From positions 1-64,000 of the forward strand of contig JAEEYQ010000005.1 in the NCBI GenBank assembly GCA_016288215.1: a stretch of DNA of 64,000 nucleotides, read 5' to 3'. Position numbers and translations under genes: made by a program. The first letter of the stretch is position 1, and the number at the start of each line of letters is the position of its first letter. This stretch comes from Lentisphaeria bacterium (GTDB lineage: Bacteria; Verrucomicrobiota; Lentisphaeria; Oligosphaerales; Oligosphaeraceae). The notes beneath the pieces were generated by a model that worked only from the letters and a program-made list of their open reading frames with translations, was not told where the DNA came from and did no database searches. Shown in pieces: positions 35,059 through 42,714 of this stretch.

Positions 35059-35667
35059 TCAGGCTTTCGTCAGCGTGTCGCCTTTGTTCTCGTTGTCTGC
35101 ATTGCTCAGGACCTTGAAGACGGTCATGAAGAGGATTTTCAGGTCAAGGGGCAGGGAGCAGTGGTCCACATACCAGACATTGAGCTGGATGCGTTTGTGC
35201 CATTCAACATCTTTGCGTCCATGGACTTGCGCCCAGCCGGTGATGCCTGGACGGACCTCGAACATGCGCCGCTGCTCGGCGGTGTACTCCCCAATGGGCC
35301 ATGGATGGTAGGTCAGCGGCGGGCGCGGCCCGATGAAGGCCATGTCGCCGCGCAGGATGTTGAGGAGCTGAGGCAGCTCGTCAATGCTGGTGGCACGGAT
35401 GATGCGGCCGACACGGGTGACGCGGGCGTCCCCTTTGCGGCAGTAGACGCCGTCGCCGCTGTGCTCCGCCCCTTGGCACATGGAGCGGAATTTCAGGATC
35501 TCAAATTCTTTCCCGTTGAGGCCCAGGCGTTTCTGACGGAAGAGAGCGGGGCCGGGGGAGTCCAATCGGACCAGCAGGGCGACGATGAGAAGCACGGGCC
35601 AGAGGCACAGCAGCAGGATGGCCGCCAGCAGCAGGCCCAGCCCGCGTTTGATGCAGGAACGGTACAT
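35059..35667 (-). CDS. Initiating sugar-1-phosphate transferase (PglC/WcaJ C-terminal type)
   Basis: A 202-residue monotopic phosphoglycosyltransferase that transfers a sugar-1-phosphate to undecaprenyl phosphate, the first committed step of capsule synthesis. It has one hydrophobic N-terminal helix (about residues 10-34), then DSPGPALFRQKRLG, KFRSM, RVTRVGRIIRATSIDELPQL and GDMAFIGPRPPL, all family hallmarks; the catalytic Asp-Glu is in SIDELPQ. The small size fits the PglC core rather than the long WbaP form. It lies directly after the NusG-like gene, as in many UpxY-regulated capsule loci. Confidence 0.92.
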   Translation of the reverse strand: MYRSCIKRGLGLLLAAILLLCLWPVLLIVALLVRLDSPGPALFRQKRLGLNGKEFEILKFRSMCQGAEHSGDGVYCRKGDARVTRVGRIIRATSIDELPQLLNILRGDMAFIGPRPPLTYHPWPIGEYTAEQRRMFEVRPGITGWAQVHGRKDVEWHKRIQLNVWYVDHCSLPLDLKILFMTVFKVLSNADNENKGDTLTKA

Positions 35668-35676
35668 GATGCGAAT

Positions 35677-36276
35677 CTATGATTGGGACGGCGGCGGAAC
35701 CGGCGTCATTTTGTAGTTGGTGGGATCGATGCGGGCGGCGATGACGCCGTGGACGCACTCCAGTTCCACCGTCCAATAGTAGGCTTTGTCCTTTTTCACA
35801 AGGGTCCCGTAGGAGCCTTCCAGGTTTCCGGACTCAATGTAGAAGCGTTGGCCTTCGCGGATGGCCGGATTGACCTCCAGCTCCGAATTCAGCCCGATGA
35901 GCTCCATTTGGCGGACCATTTTCAGTTCGCCAATCAGATGCTCCTGGCTGTAGCTCTCCGTTTCGCAGAAGCGGATGACGGAGCCGGTCTTCAGCAGCAT
36001 CAGCCGATGCGCATGGGTCAGCGCCGCAAACAGATAGGAGGGAAACAGGGGACGGAGGACCGTCTTTCGATAGGTGTAGCTTTTCTTCTTGAAACTGACT
36101 TGGTTGTGAATCTTCCAGGTTTGCCGCAGAGGCAGATAGCAGGGAATGCCTTGGGTCTGGCAGAAATGCTGCAGCTTCAGTTCATGAAGGGATTTCGTGT
36201 AGACGGGAACGATGGGGGCGTCAGCCCGCGGAAGAAGAAAATCTTCGTTGAAGTTGGTTTGGGGCGTCAATTCCAT
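35677..36276 (-). CDS. NusG/UpxY/RfaH-family transcription antiterminator
   Basis: About 199 residues. The N-terminal half (VPVYTKSLHELKLQHFCQTQ, then PLFPSYLFAAL) is the NusG NGN domain that binds RNA polymerase. The C-terminal EGQRFYIESGNLEGSYGTLVKK is a KOW-type domain. Locus-specific NusG paralogues of this kind head capsule operons in gut Bacteroidetes and let polymerase read through long operons. Here it is the first gene of a run of about 28 kb. The start could be GTG 36294 or ATG 36276; neither has a strong binding site, and the ATG is used here. Polymerase-pausing or recruitment sites are not recognisable. Confidence 0.85.
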   Translation of the reverse strand: MELTPQTNFNEDFLLPRADAPIVPVYTKSLHELKLQHFCQTQGIPCYLPLRQTWKIHNQVSFKKKSYTYRKTVLRPLFPSYLFAALTHAHRLMLLKTGSVIRFCETESYSQEHLIGELKMVRQMELIGLNSELEVNPAIREGQRFYIESGNLEGSYGTLVKKDKAYYWTVELECVHGVIAARIDPTNYKMTPVPPPSQS

Positions 36277-36603
36277 GGACTGTCGCGGATTCACGGCGAT
36301 GACATGGCGGCGGACAAGAGAGGGTGGAACCCGAAATTCGAAGGGGCAAAGGGCCCGGACTTTCAGGCGATGAAGACAAACGCGCTGCTACCCCTCGAGA
36401 AAAACCAAGGGGCGACTTTTGCGGCTAACTGCTTTATAAAACGAACGTTACAACGATACGTCTGCGATGAGCCGATGGCCACAGAACCTCCTGAATTGGC
36501 TTCGCGGAAACCCCATGAAAACTTTGCCGAAACGCGGCCGCCAATGAGCATGCGTCCGCCGTCGAAAAGTCTCTTCGGGACTCTCGCACAAAATAAATAT
36601 GTT

Positions 36604-36635
36604 AATGTACGGGATATTTCGCAAAGTGCAAGTTG
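36604..36635 (-). promoter_or_regulatory. Possible promoter of the capsule locus
   Basis: On the - strand TTGCAC is followed 16 nt later by TACATT and an AT-rich start region. It would give a leader of roughly 300 nt before the NusG-like gene, suiting antitermination control. Judged by eye only. Confidence 0.35.
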
Positions 36636-36795
36636 ACAGGTAGGAAAGAATGCATTTATGAGGATGAAAATGACAGGATTCCTCAGCGCTTGACAGGACT
36701 CAATGTCTGCCATGCAAATCATCATGTTGTCCCAGTCATCAAAATGTGCGGAAAAGGCTATGGCGGCAGAAGGCGGGGCATGCCGAAAAAGAAGA

Positions 36796-36809
36796 GCCGC
36801 TATGGCGGC
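36796..36809. repeat. GC palindrome GCCGCTATGGCGGC
   Basis: A 14-bp inverted repeat. A near-identical one (GCCGCTATAGCGGC) lies at 36899-36912, each next to a heptamer repeat unit. Confidence 0.6.
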
Positions 36810-36810
36810 T

Positions 36811-36911
36811 GCAGAAGACTGACGCAGGACACGAGACGGGGGACGAGAGACGGGAGACGGGGGCACTTTTCACTTTTTGTCGTTGTTAATCAAAAAGAGC
36901 CGCTATAGCGG
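36811..36911. repeat. Composite repeat, copy A (GGGAGAC heptamers)
   Basis: Starts GCAGAAGACTGACGC, continues with 7-nt steps of the GAGACGG / GGGACGA type and CACTTTT units, and ends TCAAAAAGAGCCGC. Copy B at 37052-37143 has the same order with small changes in heptamer number and sequence. Confidence 0.7.
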
Positions 36912-36928
36912 CGACAGGATAATAGCCA

Positions 36929-36965
36929 TGGGTAAGCGCAACGCCGTAGGCGTAAGCGTAACCCA
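36929..36965. repeat. Long imperfect palindrome (TGGGTAAGCG...TAACCCA)
   Basis: 37 nt: TGGGTAAGCGCAACGCC, a 3-nt loop, then GGCGTAAGCGTAACCCA. Nearly self-complementary. It resembles small palindromic repeats seen between genes in several phyla. Confidence 0.6.
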
Positions 36966-37020
36966 CGGTACACGAGGAAGTTAGAGCTATAGAACCGCGT
37001 AGCGGTGGCAGGATCCTGAC

Positions 37021-37045
37021 GTGGGTGGAGCGAAGCGAAACCCAC
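37021..37045. repeat. Palindrome GTGGGT...ACCCAC with GCGAAGCG core
   Basis: GTGGGTGGAGC followed by GAAGCGAAACCCAC forms a short hairpin at the outer 6 bp. It lies between the long palindrome and composite copy B. Confidence 0.5.
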
Positions 37046-37051
37046 GAACAG

Positions 37052-37143
37052 GCAGAAGTCTGACGCGAGATGCGAGACGGGAGACGGGGGACGGGGGCAC
37101 TCTTCACTCTTTGTCGTTGTAGATCAAAAAGAGCCGCTTTTGG
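37052..37143. repeat. Composite repeat, copy B (GGGAGAC heptamers)
   Basis: GCAGAAGTCTGACGC, then GCGAGAC, GGGAGAC and GGGGGAC steps, CACTCTTCACTCTTTGTCG, ending TCAAAAAGAGCCGC. Direct repeat of 36811-36911. Confidence 0.7.
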
Positions 37144-37360
37144 TGACTTAACCTGCTTTGAAGATAGCTTTTGAATCGTAACCAAAACTGAAATAAAAAG
37201 TGCAAAAATATATTGCAATAAATGAATAATGAGGTTTGGTCGCAAAAGGGGTGAAAACGGAAGAAAATCGTGTCAGAATGATGAAAAAATGACCATTGAT
37301 TTTGGGGTCGATGCCCTTTGCGTGGCCCCACGATGCCCTTCCTCGCGTTTGAAAGGCAAA

Positions 37361-37411
37361 CCTGTACATTAATACCTCTCTTGGTATATAGGGCCTAGAA
37401 GGGCCTCTTTT
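37361..37411. repeat. Dispersed element, copy 2
   Basis: CTGTACATTAATACCTC, then GGTATATA and GGGCCTAGAAGGGCCTC. It parallels 7812-7860. Confidence 0.4.
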
Positions 37412-37489
37412 GGGGATTTGGCCATTGTTGCAGTTTCTTTCATTACCTTGCAGTAATGTGGAGAAAGGACATGAACGGACTGAAGCCCC

Positions 37490-37525
37490 AGAAGCCCTAG
37501 AAGCTTTAGAAGCCCTAGAAGCTTT
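37490..37525. repeat. Two tandem 18-bp units (AGAAGCCCTAGAAGCTTT)
   Basis: An exact 2 x 18 bp repeat, itself built of related 9-bp halves, followed at once by the heptamer tract. Only two units and no spacers, so not CRISPR. Confidence 0.75.
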
Positions 37526-37563
37526 AGGAAAATTCCTAATTCCCAACTGCAAACTGCAAACTG
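37526..37563 (-). repeat. Heptamer-periodic tract 3
   Basis: On the - strand, 7-nt steps CAGTTTG, CAGTTTG, CAGTTGG, GAATTAG, GAATTTT start right after the stop codon of the DUF4091 gene. Confidence 0.6.
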
Positions 37564-40500
37564 TTACTTGCCAATTTGATCCAAAAACTCTCCGATTTCA
37601 TGGCGGAGCTGATAGAGGCGTTCCGGCTGCGGCAGGATGCGGGTGGAGTAGCGGCCACCTGAATTGGGGATGCTGACCAGACTTTGGATTCTTACCAGCA
37701 GGGCGGCCGCTTCATGCGAGGTTTGAGCCTGTGCTTTGAGGAGGGCGAGCAGCTCAAAGTCCTCCACGCCGTCTCGGGCCGCCTCCATGCGGATACTGGT
37801 GATGGGGGTGATTTGGCCGAAAGGGGTACCGGGGTACATGATGTAGCCGTCGCCATCCGGATAACGGACCCAGAAGATGGGTTCCGTGGGGGAGCCGGTT
37901 TGGCGGATGTAGGCATGCCATCCATATTTCCATGGGTCGTAAGTCAGCCAGTTTGCGCCCCAGAACTCATAGGCGTCCACGTTGTATTTGCTGCAGTAGT
38001 GGGGCAGCAGCCGTTCGATGGCGCAGTATGGAGTGTCGAGGCAGAGCTGTCCGTCGGTGGTGAACCAGATTTTGTCTCCGGCGGCCTGCCGTTCCTTCAT
38101 GACCTTGCTCGGAACCAGTCCGTAGTGGGCAAGGCCCCAATGGGAGAGGTGCCCGTCCCAGAAGGGATGGTGCGCCCACGTGGAGGAGTAGATGGGCAAA
38201 TGGGGCTCCACGTTCCGAATCATGTCGCAGAGGGCGATCATCTGCTCGCGGATTTCGCGTAGGTGCGTTGCCGGCTCATCGGAAATGTAGAGGGTGTATT
38301 TGCCGTCCCATCCATGGGCGCGGGCGTTGTCCATGAAGAGCTTCAGGCAGGTTTGGTAAACGCTGACGTATTCGGGGCGCAGGCGGGTTCGGGGTTCTCC
38401 CTTGGACCATGGACTTTCGCCGTCAAAGGGCTGCTCGCCCAATATGGACTTTGGCGGATAGCCCCAACCGAAGGCGTAGAAAATGCCTGGTGTGTAGGAA
38501 CTTGGGAATTTCAGCTCGTCGAAGTAGAGCGTTGCCATTCGGTTGTATTCGGAGAAGTCGGCGGTGATGGTGCCGTCGTCGTTGCGTGAGAAGACAGGAG
38601 CTACGGGCACTTTGTCCGGACAGAGCTTCTTCTCTTTCATGAAGCGCATAAGCTCCAGATAGTCGGCCTTTGGCTCGCGCCCTTTGAGCCATTGGGACTG
38701 CGTTCGCAGGTCGTAGATGGCGGGGAAGGTCGTGTCTTGGGGAAGAGCGAAGTTCCACACCTTCAGCTGGATGGGGAGACTGGTGGTGACGCCGTTATGC
38801 GTCACATGCAGCCACAGGGGATACCGCCCCGGACGGGTTTGTCCATCCGTCCGGAAGGAGAGCCAAAGGGCGCGGGTGGAGTTGGCCGGCAGTCGCAGGG
38901 TGTTCACGGGGCAGATGGGGTCGGGCCAAAGCCCCTCCCATCCGTCACTGCCGGTGTTGTCGTTCCCTCCGTTGCCCTTGGAGGGGGTGAGCTGAATCCA
39001 GGCCTCCTCATAACGATGGTAGTAGTCGGAGACCCCATGGACGGGAACATATCCTAAGTTTCCGCAGCTCAAGTGGATACCGCTTCCCTCCAGGCCTTCG
39101 ACGTGAAATTCCAAATCCCCGTCGCTCCCACTGCGGACGGCGATTTGGAGGGCTTCCTCTTCCTCTTGGGCCAATTGGACGCGGAACGGCGCCTGAATCT
39201 CCATCACATGGGGGTTGACTTGCCGTGCCATGCCGTTGAGGGAAAGTGGGCCGATGGCGTGGGGCGGCAGCGTCTCCTGAAAGACCTTGACAATGGAGGG
39301 GACTTGCCATAGGACAAGCTGTTCCTTTTCCATGGGAAGGGTTTCCACATTGCCTGGCTCCAGTTCCGTGGCTTCGCAGAACAGCAGCCCGTCGTATTGG
39401 ATGGTGCCGGATTTTCGGGTGGTCAGATGCATGTCAAACTCCGTCGCGTCAGCGGGCATGGTCGCCAATCCGAAGGAGGGAGTCCATGGCTGAGTGCCCA
39501 CTACGGACTTTGCCGAGCCGGTGTTCACAAGGGTTCTGCGTTCGGGGGCATTGAGGTGGGCGAAGATGACCGTGCCCTCTTCCAAATCCGTGGAGGTCAT
39601 CCAGCCGCCGTAGAAGTACTGATGGCCCCCTCGAGTGGGAATCGACTGTCGCCAGCCATGCCATGGACGGGTCGCGTTTTTGATGATGGTGGTCTGGAGG
39701 CTGCGTTCGCCGAACAGGCCGTGCTCCATGGTGGTGGTAGCCTCGTTGTCAACGTCGTCTTCCGGCAGATTGATGGTCCAGCCAACGGGCTTTCCCTGCG
39801 TCACCTCCTCAAAACTTGGATTCTTCAGCAGGTTGCGGGGGCTTTCCAGCAGCTGACGGTAGGTTTCAGGGTCGATGTGATGGGTTTCAAGGGTCTTCTG
39901 GTCGGACAGAATGTCGCTGTCGATGAGGAGCTGGCTCGCCGTCGTCGTTTTCGTCTCCGTCATCGCGGTCTCTCCAAGATATAGGTAATAGGTTTTGCGG
40001 GTGTGAGGAGGACAGGACTCGAAGAAGACCAGCAGGTTGTCCAAGACCATCGCCGAAACGGGTTGGTCGTTGAAGGTGACAAGATATTTCCCTTGGGCGA
40101 TGGCCTCCCGATGGGGGGAGACGTTCGTGATGGCAAGGACATTGTCCAGGGGAACGTCGCGGTCGTTGGTCAGCCGAAGAGGCAGCCGTTTGCGGTATCC
40201 CCGTCGGCGGGCTTCGGGGCTCCAGCTGGCGGGAGTGGCTTTGCATATATCTATAACATCTTGATATTCAGGATGTTGTGAAAATGATGCCGCAAAAGGA
40301 GTGGGGCAATCCGTGGTCAGGCTGAATTCATCGAACCATGCCTTGCCCGTGCCGTACAGGACGGAGCCCGTCTGCAGGATGCGGCAGCCTTTGGGGACCG
40401 TGAAGTCCAACGTCATCTCCGTCCAGTCAAAATCGGGGCCATCGTGGGCCACGGGAGTCACCACATTGACGATCATGCTGTTCTGGTCATTTCCAATGTG

Positions 40501-41199
40501 ATAGTACCATCCGACGGTTCCCGTGACGGCTTCCCCGCGGACCTTGACGCGAATCCGACAGTTTGCCCCCTCCATCACCCATGTCTTGGGCAGGGTGAGG
40601 TTGAACCAGGTGGATTGGGCGCCTTTGTCGGCCTCCAGCAACAGGCATTTGCGGCCATGGGACGGCCGCTCCTCCACGAGGGAGGCCCGATGGTCATGGT
40701 TCAGAGAACGCGGTTCCCATCCCAACGGAAGCCCATCCTGCTCATTCTCAAAACTGTCGTTGATGTCGCCGGCTTTGCGGCAGCCTTCCAGACTGTCTGG
40801 CAGGATCCAGGCCAGAGGATTGCCGTAATAGCAATAGTAGACGGTCTGCAGTCGGTCGCCGGCCGGACTGGGGACGAAGAGCGTATCTCCCTCGGCGACA
40901 AGCTCTTCCGAAATGCGTTTGCCGTTGACGTCCAGAATGGTGAATTTCAGCGGCGTGCCAAGACTGTCCACCAGACGCAGGCTTCCCGCCGGCCAACCGA
41001 TCAGCGGACAGCCTTTCGGAATGGGCAGTTCCACAATCATGCCCTCCCGTGCGTCGTCGGTCAGTTTGCGTAGCTCAATGGGAAGGCGACATGGCCATGT
41101 TCCTCCACCGGAGATGATTAGGGATTTGAAGGGGGGCCAGGGGGCCCTAGCCTGCAGAAGAGAGGCAAACAGCAGAATGGCGAAGAGAAGCTTTTTCAT
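37564..41199 (-). CDS. Very large secreted DUF4091 / GH123-like protein
   Basis: A 1211-residue exported protein with signal peptide MKKLLFAILLFASLLQARA. Residues about 140-290 and 450-620 look like jelly-roll carbohydrate-binding domains (NDSFENEQDGLPLGW; KNPSFEEVTQGKPVGW). Residues about 850-1190 are a TIM barrel with the DUF4091 C-terminal signature SIRMEAARDGVEDFELL. YISDEP and WGANWLTYDP give likely active-site acids. DUF4091 barrels are related to GH123 N-acetylgalactosaminidases, so host or plant glycan breakdown is likely. Two lectin-like domains inserted before the barrel make it unusually long. It is preceded on its strand by a heptamer-rich gap and the HAD and sugar-permease genes. 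Confidence 0.82.
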   Translation of the reverse strand: MKKLLFAILLFASLLQARAPWPPFKSLIISGGGTWPCRLPIELRKLTDDAREGMIVELPIPKGCPLIGWPAGSLRLVDSLGTPLKFTILDVNGKRISEELVAEGDTLFVPSPAGDRLQTVYYCYYGNPLAWILPDSLEGCRKAGDINDSFENEQDGLPLGWEPRSLNHDHRASLVEERPSHGRKCLLLEADKGAQSTWFNLTLPKTWVMEGANCRIRVKVRGEAVTGTVGWYYHIGNDQNSMIVNVVTPVAHDGPDFDWTEMTLDFTVPKGCRILQTGSVLYGTGKAWFDEFSLTTDCPTPFAASFSQHPEYQDVIDICKATPASWSPEARRRGYRKRLPLRLTNDRDVPLDNVLAITNVSPHREAIAQGKYLVTFNDQPVSAMVLDNLLVFFESCPPHTRKTYYLYLGETAMTETKTTTASQLLIDSDILSDQKTLETHHIDPETYRQLLESPRNLLKNPSFEEVTQGKPVGWTINLPEDDVDNEATTTMEHGLFGERSLQTTIIKNATRPWHGWRQSIPTRGGHQYFYGGWMTSTDLEEGTVIFAHLNAPERRTLVNTGSAKSVVGTQPWTPSFGLATMPADATEFDMHLTTRKSGTIQYDGLLFCEATELEPGNVETLPMEKEQLVLWQVPSIVKVFQETLPPHAIGPLSLNGMARQVNPHVMEIQAPFRVQLAQEEEEALQIAVRSGSDGDLEFHVEGLEGSGIHLSCGNLGYVPVHGVSDYYHRYEEAWIQLTPSKGNGGNDNTGSDGWEGLWPDPICPVNTLRLPANSTRALWLSFRTDGQTRPGRYPLWLHVTHNGVTTSLPIQLKVWNFALPQDTTFPAIYDLRTQSQWLKGREPKADYLELMRFMKEKKLCPDKVPVAPVFSRNDDGTITADFSEYNRMATLYFDELKFPSSYTPGIFYAFGWGYPPKSILGEQPFDGESPWSKGEPRTRLRPEYVSVYQTCLKLFMDNARAHGWDGKYTLYISDEPATHLREIREQMIALCDMIRNVEPHLPIYSSTWAHHPFWDGHLSHWGLAHYGLVPSKVMKERQAAGDKIWFTTDGQLCLDTPYCAIERLLPHYCSKYNVDAYEFWGANWLTYDPWKYGWHAYIRQTGSPTEPIFWVRYPDGDGYIMYPGTPFGQITPITSIRMEAARDGVEDFELLALLKAQAQTSHEAAALLVRIQSLVSIPNSGGRYSTRILPQPERLYQLRHEIGEFLDQIGK

Positions 41200-41211
41200 G
41201 GGGAACTCATT

Positions 41212-41260
41212 GAGAGTTAGCAGATTGCGGCTAATTAGGAACTAGAAATTAGAAAATTTC
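41212..41260. repeat. Heptamer-periodic tract 4
   Basis: 7-nt steps GAGAGTT, AGCAGAT, TGCGGCT, AATTAGG, AACTAGA, AATTAGA fill the gap before the DUF4091 gene and run into CTAG-rich sequence. Confidence 0.55.
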
Positions 41261-41284
41261 CTAGAGCATCTAGAGCTAGCTAGC

Positions 41285-41878
41285 TTACAGGGCAAGATGT
41301 TTGAGAAAGGCGTCGGGATTGCCGTCGTCGATGTATTGGACGGCGTTCCAACCTCTGGCGAGGCCGCCTTCGATGTTGTTGAGGCGGTCGTCCAGATAGA
41401 GGTCGGGTTTGCCGAATTGGCGTTCAAAGGCCTCATACATGGCGGGGGACGGCTTTTCGGCGCCCACGTCACTGCTGTAGATGGCCTCCGGAATCTGGTC
41501 CGAATAGCTTAGAATTTGTCTAAGTCCCTCAATATGCCACGGTTGCGTATCTGAAAAGAAGACGATGTGCCAATGGGCCTCGAAGAAGCGGCGGAGGATT
41601 CGGGTCATGTCGGGGTTTTCGCTGCCTAACATGCTGTTCCATCCTGCTTTAAGCTGCGCGTCGGTATAGCGGTGACCGGTGAAGTCCTGCAGACCGTCAC
41701 AGAAGGCATTGGAGTCGATGCGGCCGCTGCTGTAGTGGTCGATGAGCGTTCGAAGAACGGGAGGCACGGGGGCGCCGACGCGGATGCCGAGGGCGGCGTA
41801 GGCCCGCCATGGGGTGAGACGGAGGCAGACACCGCCGATATCTAAAGCCATAAGTCGTTGATTATAAGTATGTTCCAT
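41285..41878 (-). CDS. HAD-superfamily phosphatase (subfamily IA)
   Basis: A 197-residue HAD hydrolase: LDIGGVCLRL (nucleophile Asp), VFFSDTQPWH (motif II), GAEKPSPAMYE (motif III Lys) and LYLDDRLNNIEG (motif IV). The third position of motif I is Gly in place of the usual second Asp, as in some YihX-like members. ATG 41878 has AAAGGG 8 nt upstream, and it starts 5 nt after the permease stop, suggesting coupling. Possibly a sugar-phosphate phosphatase for the imported sugar. The N terminus (HTYNQRLM) is encoded by a copy of the AT-rich motif. Confidence 0.85.
   Translation of the reverse strand: MEHTYNQRLMALDIGGVCLRLTPWRAYAALGIRVGAPVPPVLRTLIDHYSSGRIDSNAFCDGLQDFTGHRYTDAQLKAGWNSMLGSENPDMTRILRRFFEAHWHIVFFSDTQPWHIEGLRQILSYSDQIPEAIYSSDVGAEKPSPAMYEAFERQFGKPDLYLDDRLNNIEGGLARGWNAVQYIDDGNPDAFLKHLAL
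41852..41876 (+). repeat. AT-rich dyad motif with IHF-like core, site 6 (coding)
   Basis: AAGTCGTTGATTATAAGTA followed by TGTTCC. It lies inside the HAD N terminus, just past the permease stop. AATCAA-N4-TTA on the - strand fits the IHF core. Confidence 0.5.
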
Positions 41879-41883
41879 GTATT

Positions 41884-42714
41884 TTACCCTTTGACGGCTC
41901 CGGCAGTCAGCCCTTTGATGATGTGCTTCTGCGCCAAGACATAGATGAACAGCAGGGGGATGATGACCAGGGAGAGGGCGGCGCTGACTTGCGTGATCAT
42001 GATGTCATGCTCCCCTTTGAATTGGGAGAGGGCGAGGGGCAGCGTGTGGTGTTTGGGGCCAAGCAGGGTGAGGGCAAAGGCGAATTCGTTCCACATGGTG
42101 AGGAAATTGAAGATGATGACGGTGGCGAGGGAAGGGCGGGCCAAGGGCAGCGCAATGTGGCGGAAGACGGCCCATGTGGAGCAGCCGTCCAGCTGACTTG
42201 CATCCAGAAGATCCTGCGGGACCGCGGCGAAGGCGTTTCGGAGGATGAGAATGGTGATGGGGAGGGCGAAGCCGATGTAGGGGCCGGCCAGCGCCCACAG
42301 GCTGCCTTTCAGGCCAAGGCCGCCGCTGCCCATGAGGCGGTTCAGGGGAATCATGGTGACATGGACCGGAATCATCATGCCCAACAGGAAGAGCAGGAAG
42401 AGGATATGGCTGCCTTTGAATTTCAGTCGGGCCAGGGCGAAGGCCGCCGGCGCCGCGATGAGCAGGGTGACGGTCACGGAGACGATGCAGAGCAGCAGGC
42501 TGTTGCCGTAGGCGTGGCCAAAGCTGCCGCTGGTGAGGACGGTGCGCATGTTCTGCCACGTCCAGGGGGAGGGCAGGCCGAGCGGGGCGCGTTGGGCGTC
42601 TCCCTCCGTGCGGAAGGCCATGAGAAACATCCAGAGCAGAGGCATGGCGGAAAGCGCCATGAACAACAGCAGGACAAGGTGGCGCAGCAGCGTGGAGAGG
42701 CGGTTGCGGGTCAT
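41884..42714 (-). CDS. Sugar ABC transporter permease, MalG-like
   Basis: A 276-residue inner-membrane permease with about six hydrophobic helices. LLDASQLDGCSTWAVFRHIALPLARP is the cytoplasmic loop that docks the ATPase (EAA-like, with Asp-Ala-Ser in place of EAA). Part of an importer for a glycan-derived sugar. It overlaps the companion permease by 4 nt. No binding protein or ATPase is nearby, so these must be supplied elsewhere (MsmX-like ATPases often are). Confidence 0.9.
   Translation of the reverse strand: MTRNRLSTLLRHLVLLLFMALSAMPLLWMFLMAFRTEGDAQRAPLGLPSPWTWQNMRTVLTSGSFGHAYGNSLLLCIVSVTVTLLIAAPAAFALARLKFKGSHILFLLFLLGMMIPVHVTMIPLNRLMGSGGLGLKGSLWALAGPYIGFALPITILILRNAFAAVPQDLLDASQLDGCSTWAVFRHIALPLARPSLATVIIFNFLTMWNEFAFALTLLGPKHHTLPLALSQFKGEHDIMITQVSAALSLVIIPLLFIYVLAQKHIIKGLTAGAVKG

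Larger units (their letters stand above)
36277..37563. other. Repeat-rich intergenic region and capsule leader
   Basis: About 1.3 kb without a believable gene: the ORFs of 119-167 codons here show no family features and run through repeats. It contains a possible leftward promoter (36604-36635), a probable leader of about 300 nt, the palindrome and heptamer block at 36796-37143, an ATTAATACCT element at 37361-37411, a small CATTAC/GTAATG hairpin near 37450, an 18-bp tandem pair (37490-37525) and a heptamer tract (37526-37563). Confidence 0.55.

Noticed and set aside
36391-36412. Leader terminator for the capsule locus
   Set aside because: A short CCCCT/AGGGG stem exists but has no T tract after it on the - strand.
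36363-36866. A 167-codon - strand ORF in the capsule leader region
   Set aside because: No domain, crosses the repeat block and probable promoter, and no binding site at its start.
37490-37525. Possible CRISPR-like repeats
   Set aside because: Only two units, no spacers, and no cas genes anywhere in the window.
37148-37552. A 134-codon - strand ORF
   Set aside because: Its first residues are encoded by the 18-bp tandem repeat and it crosses the other repeat elements; no recognisable protein features.
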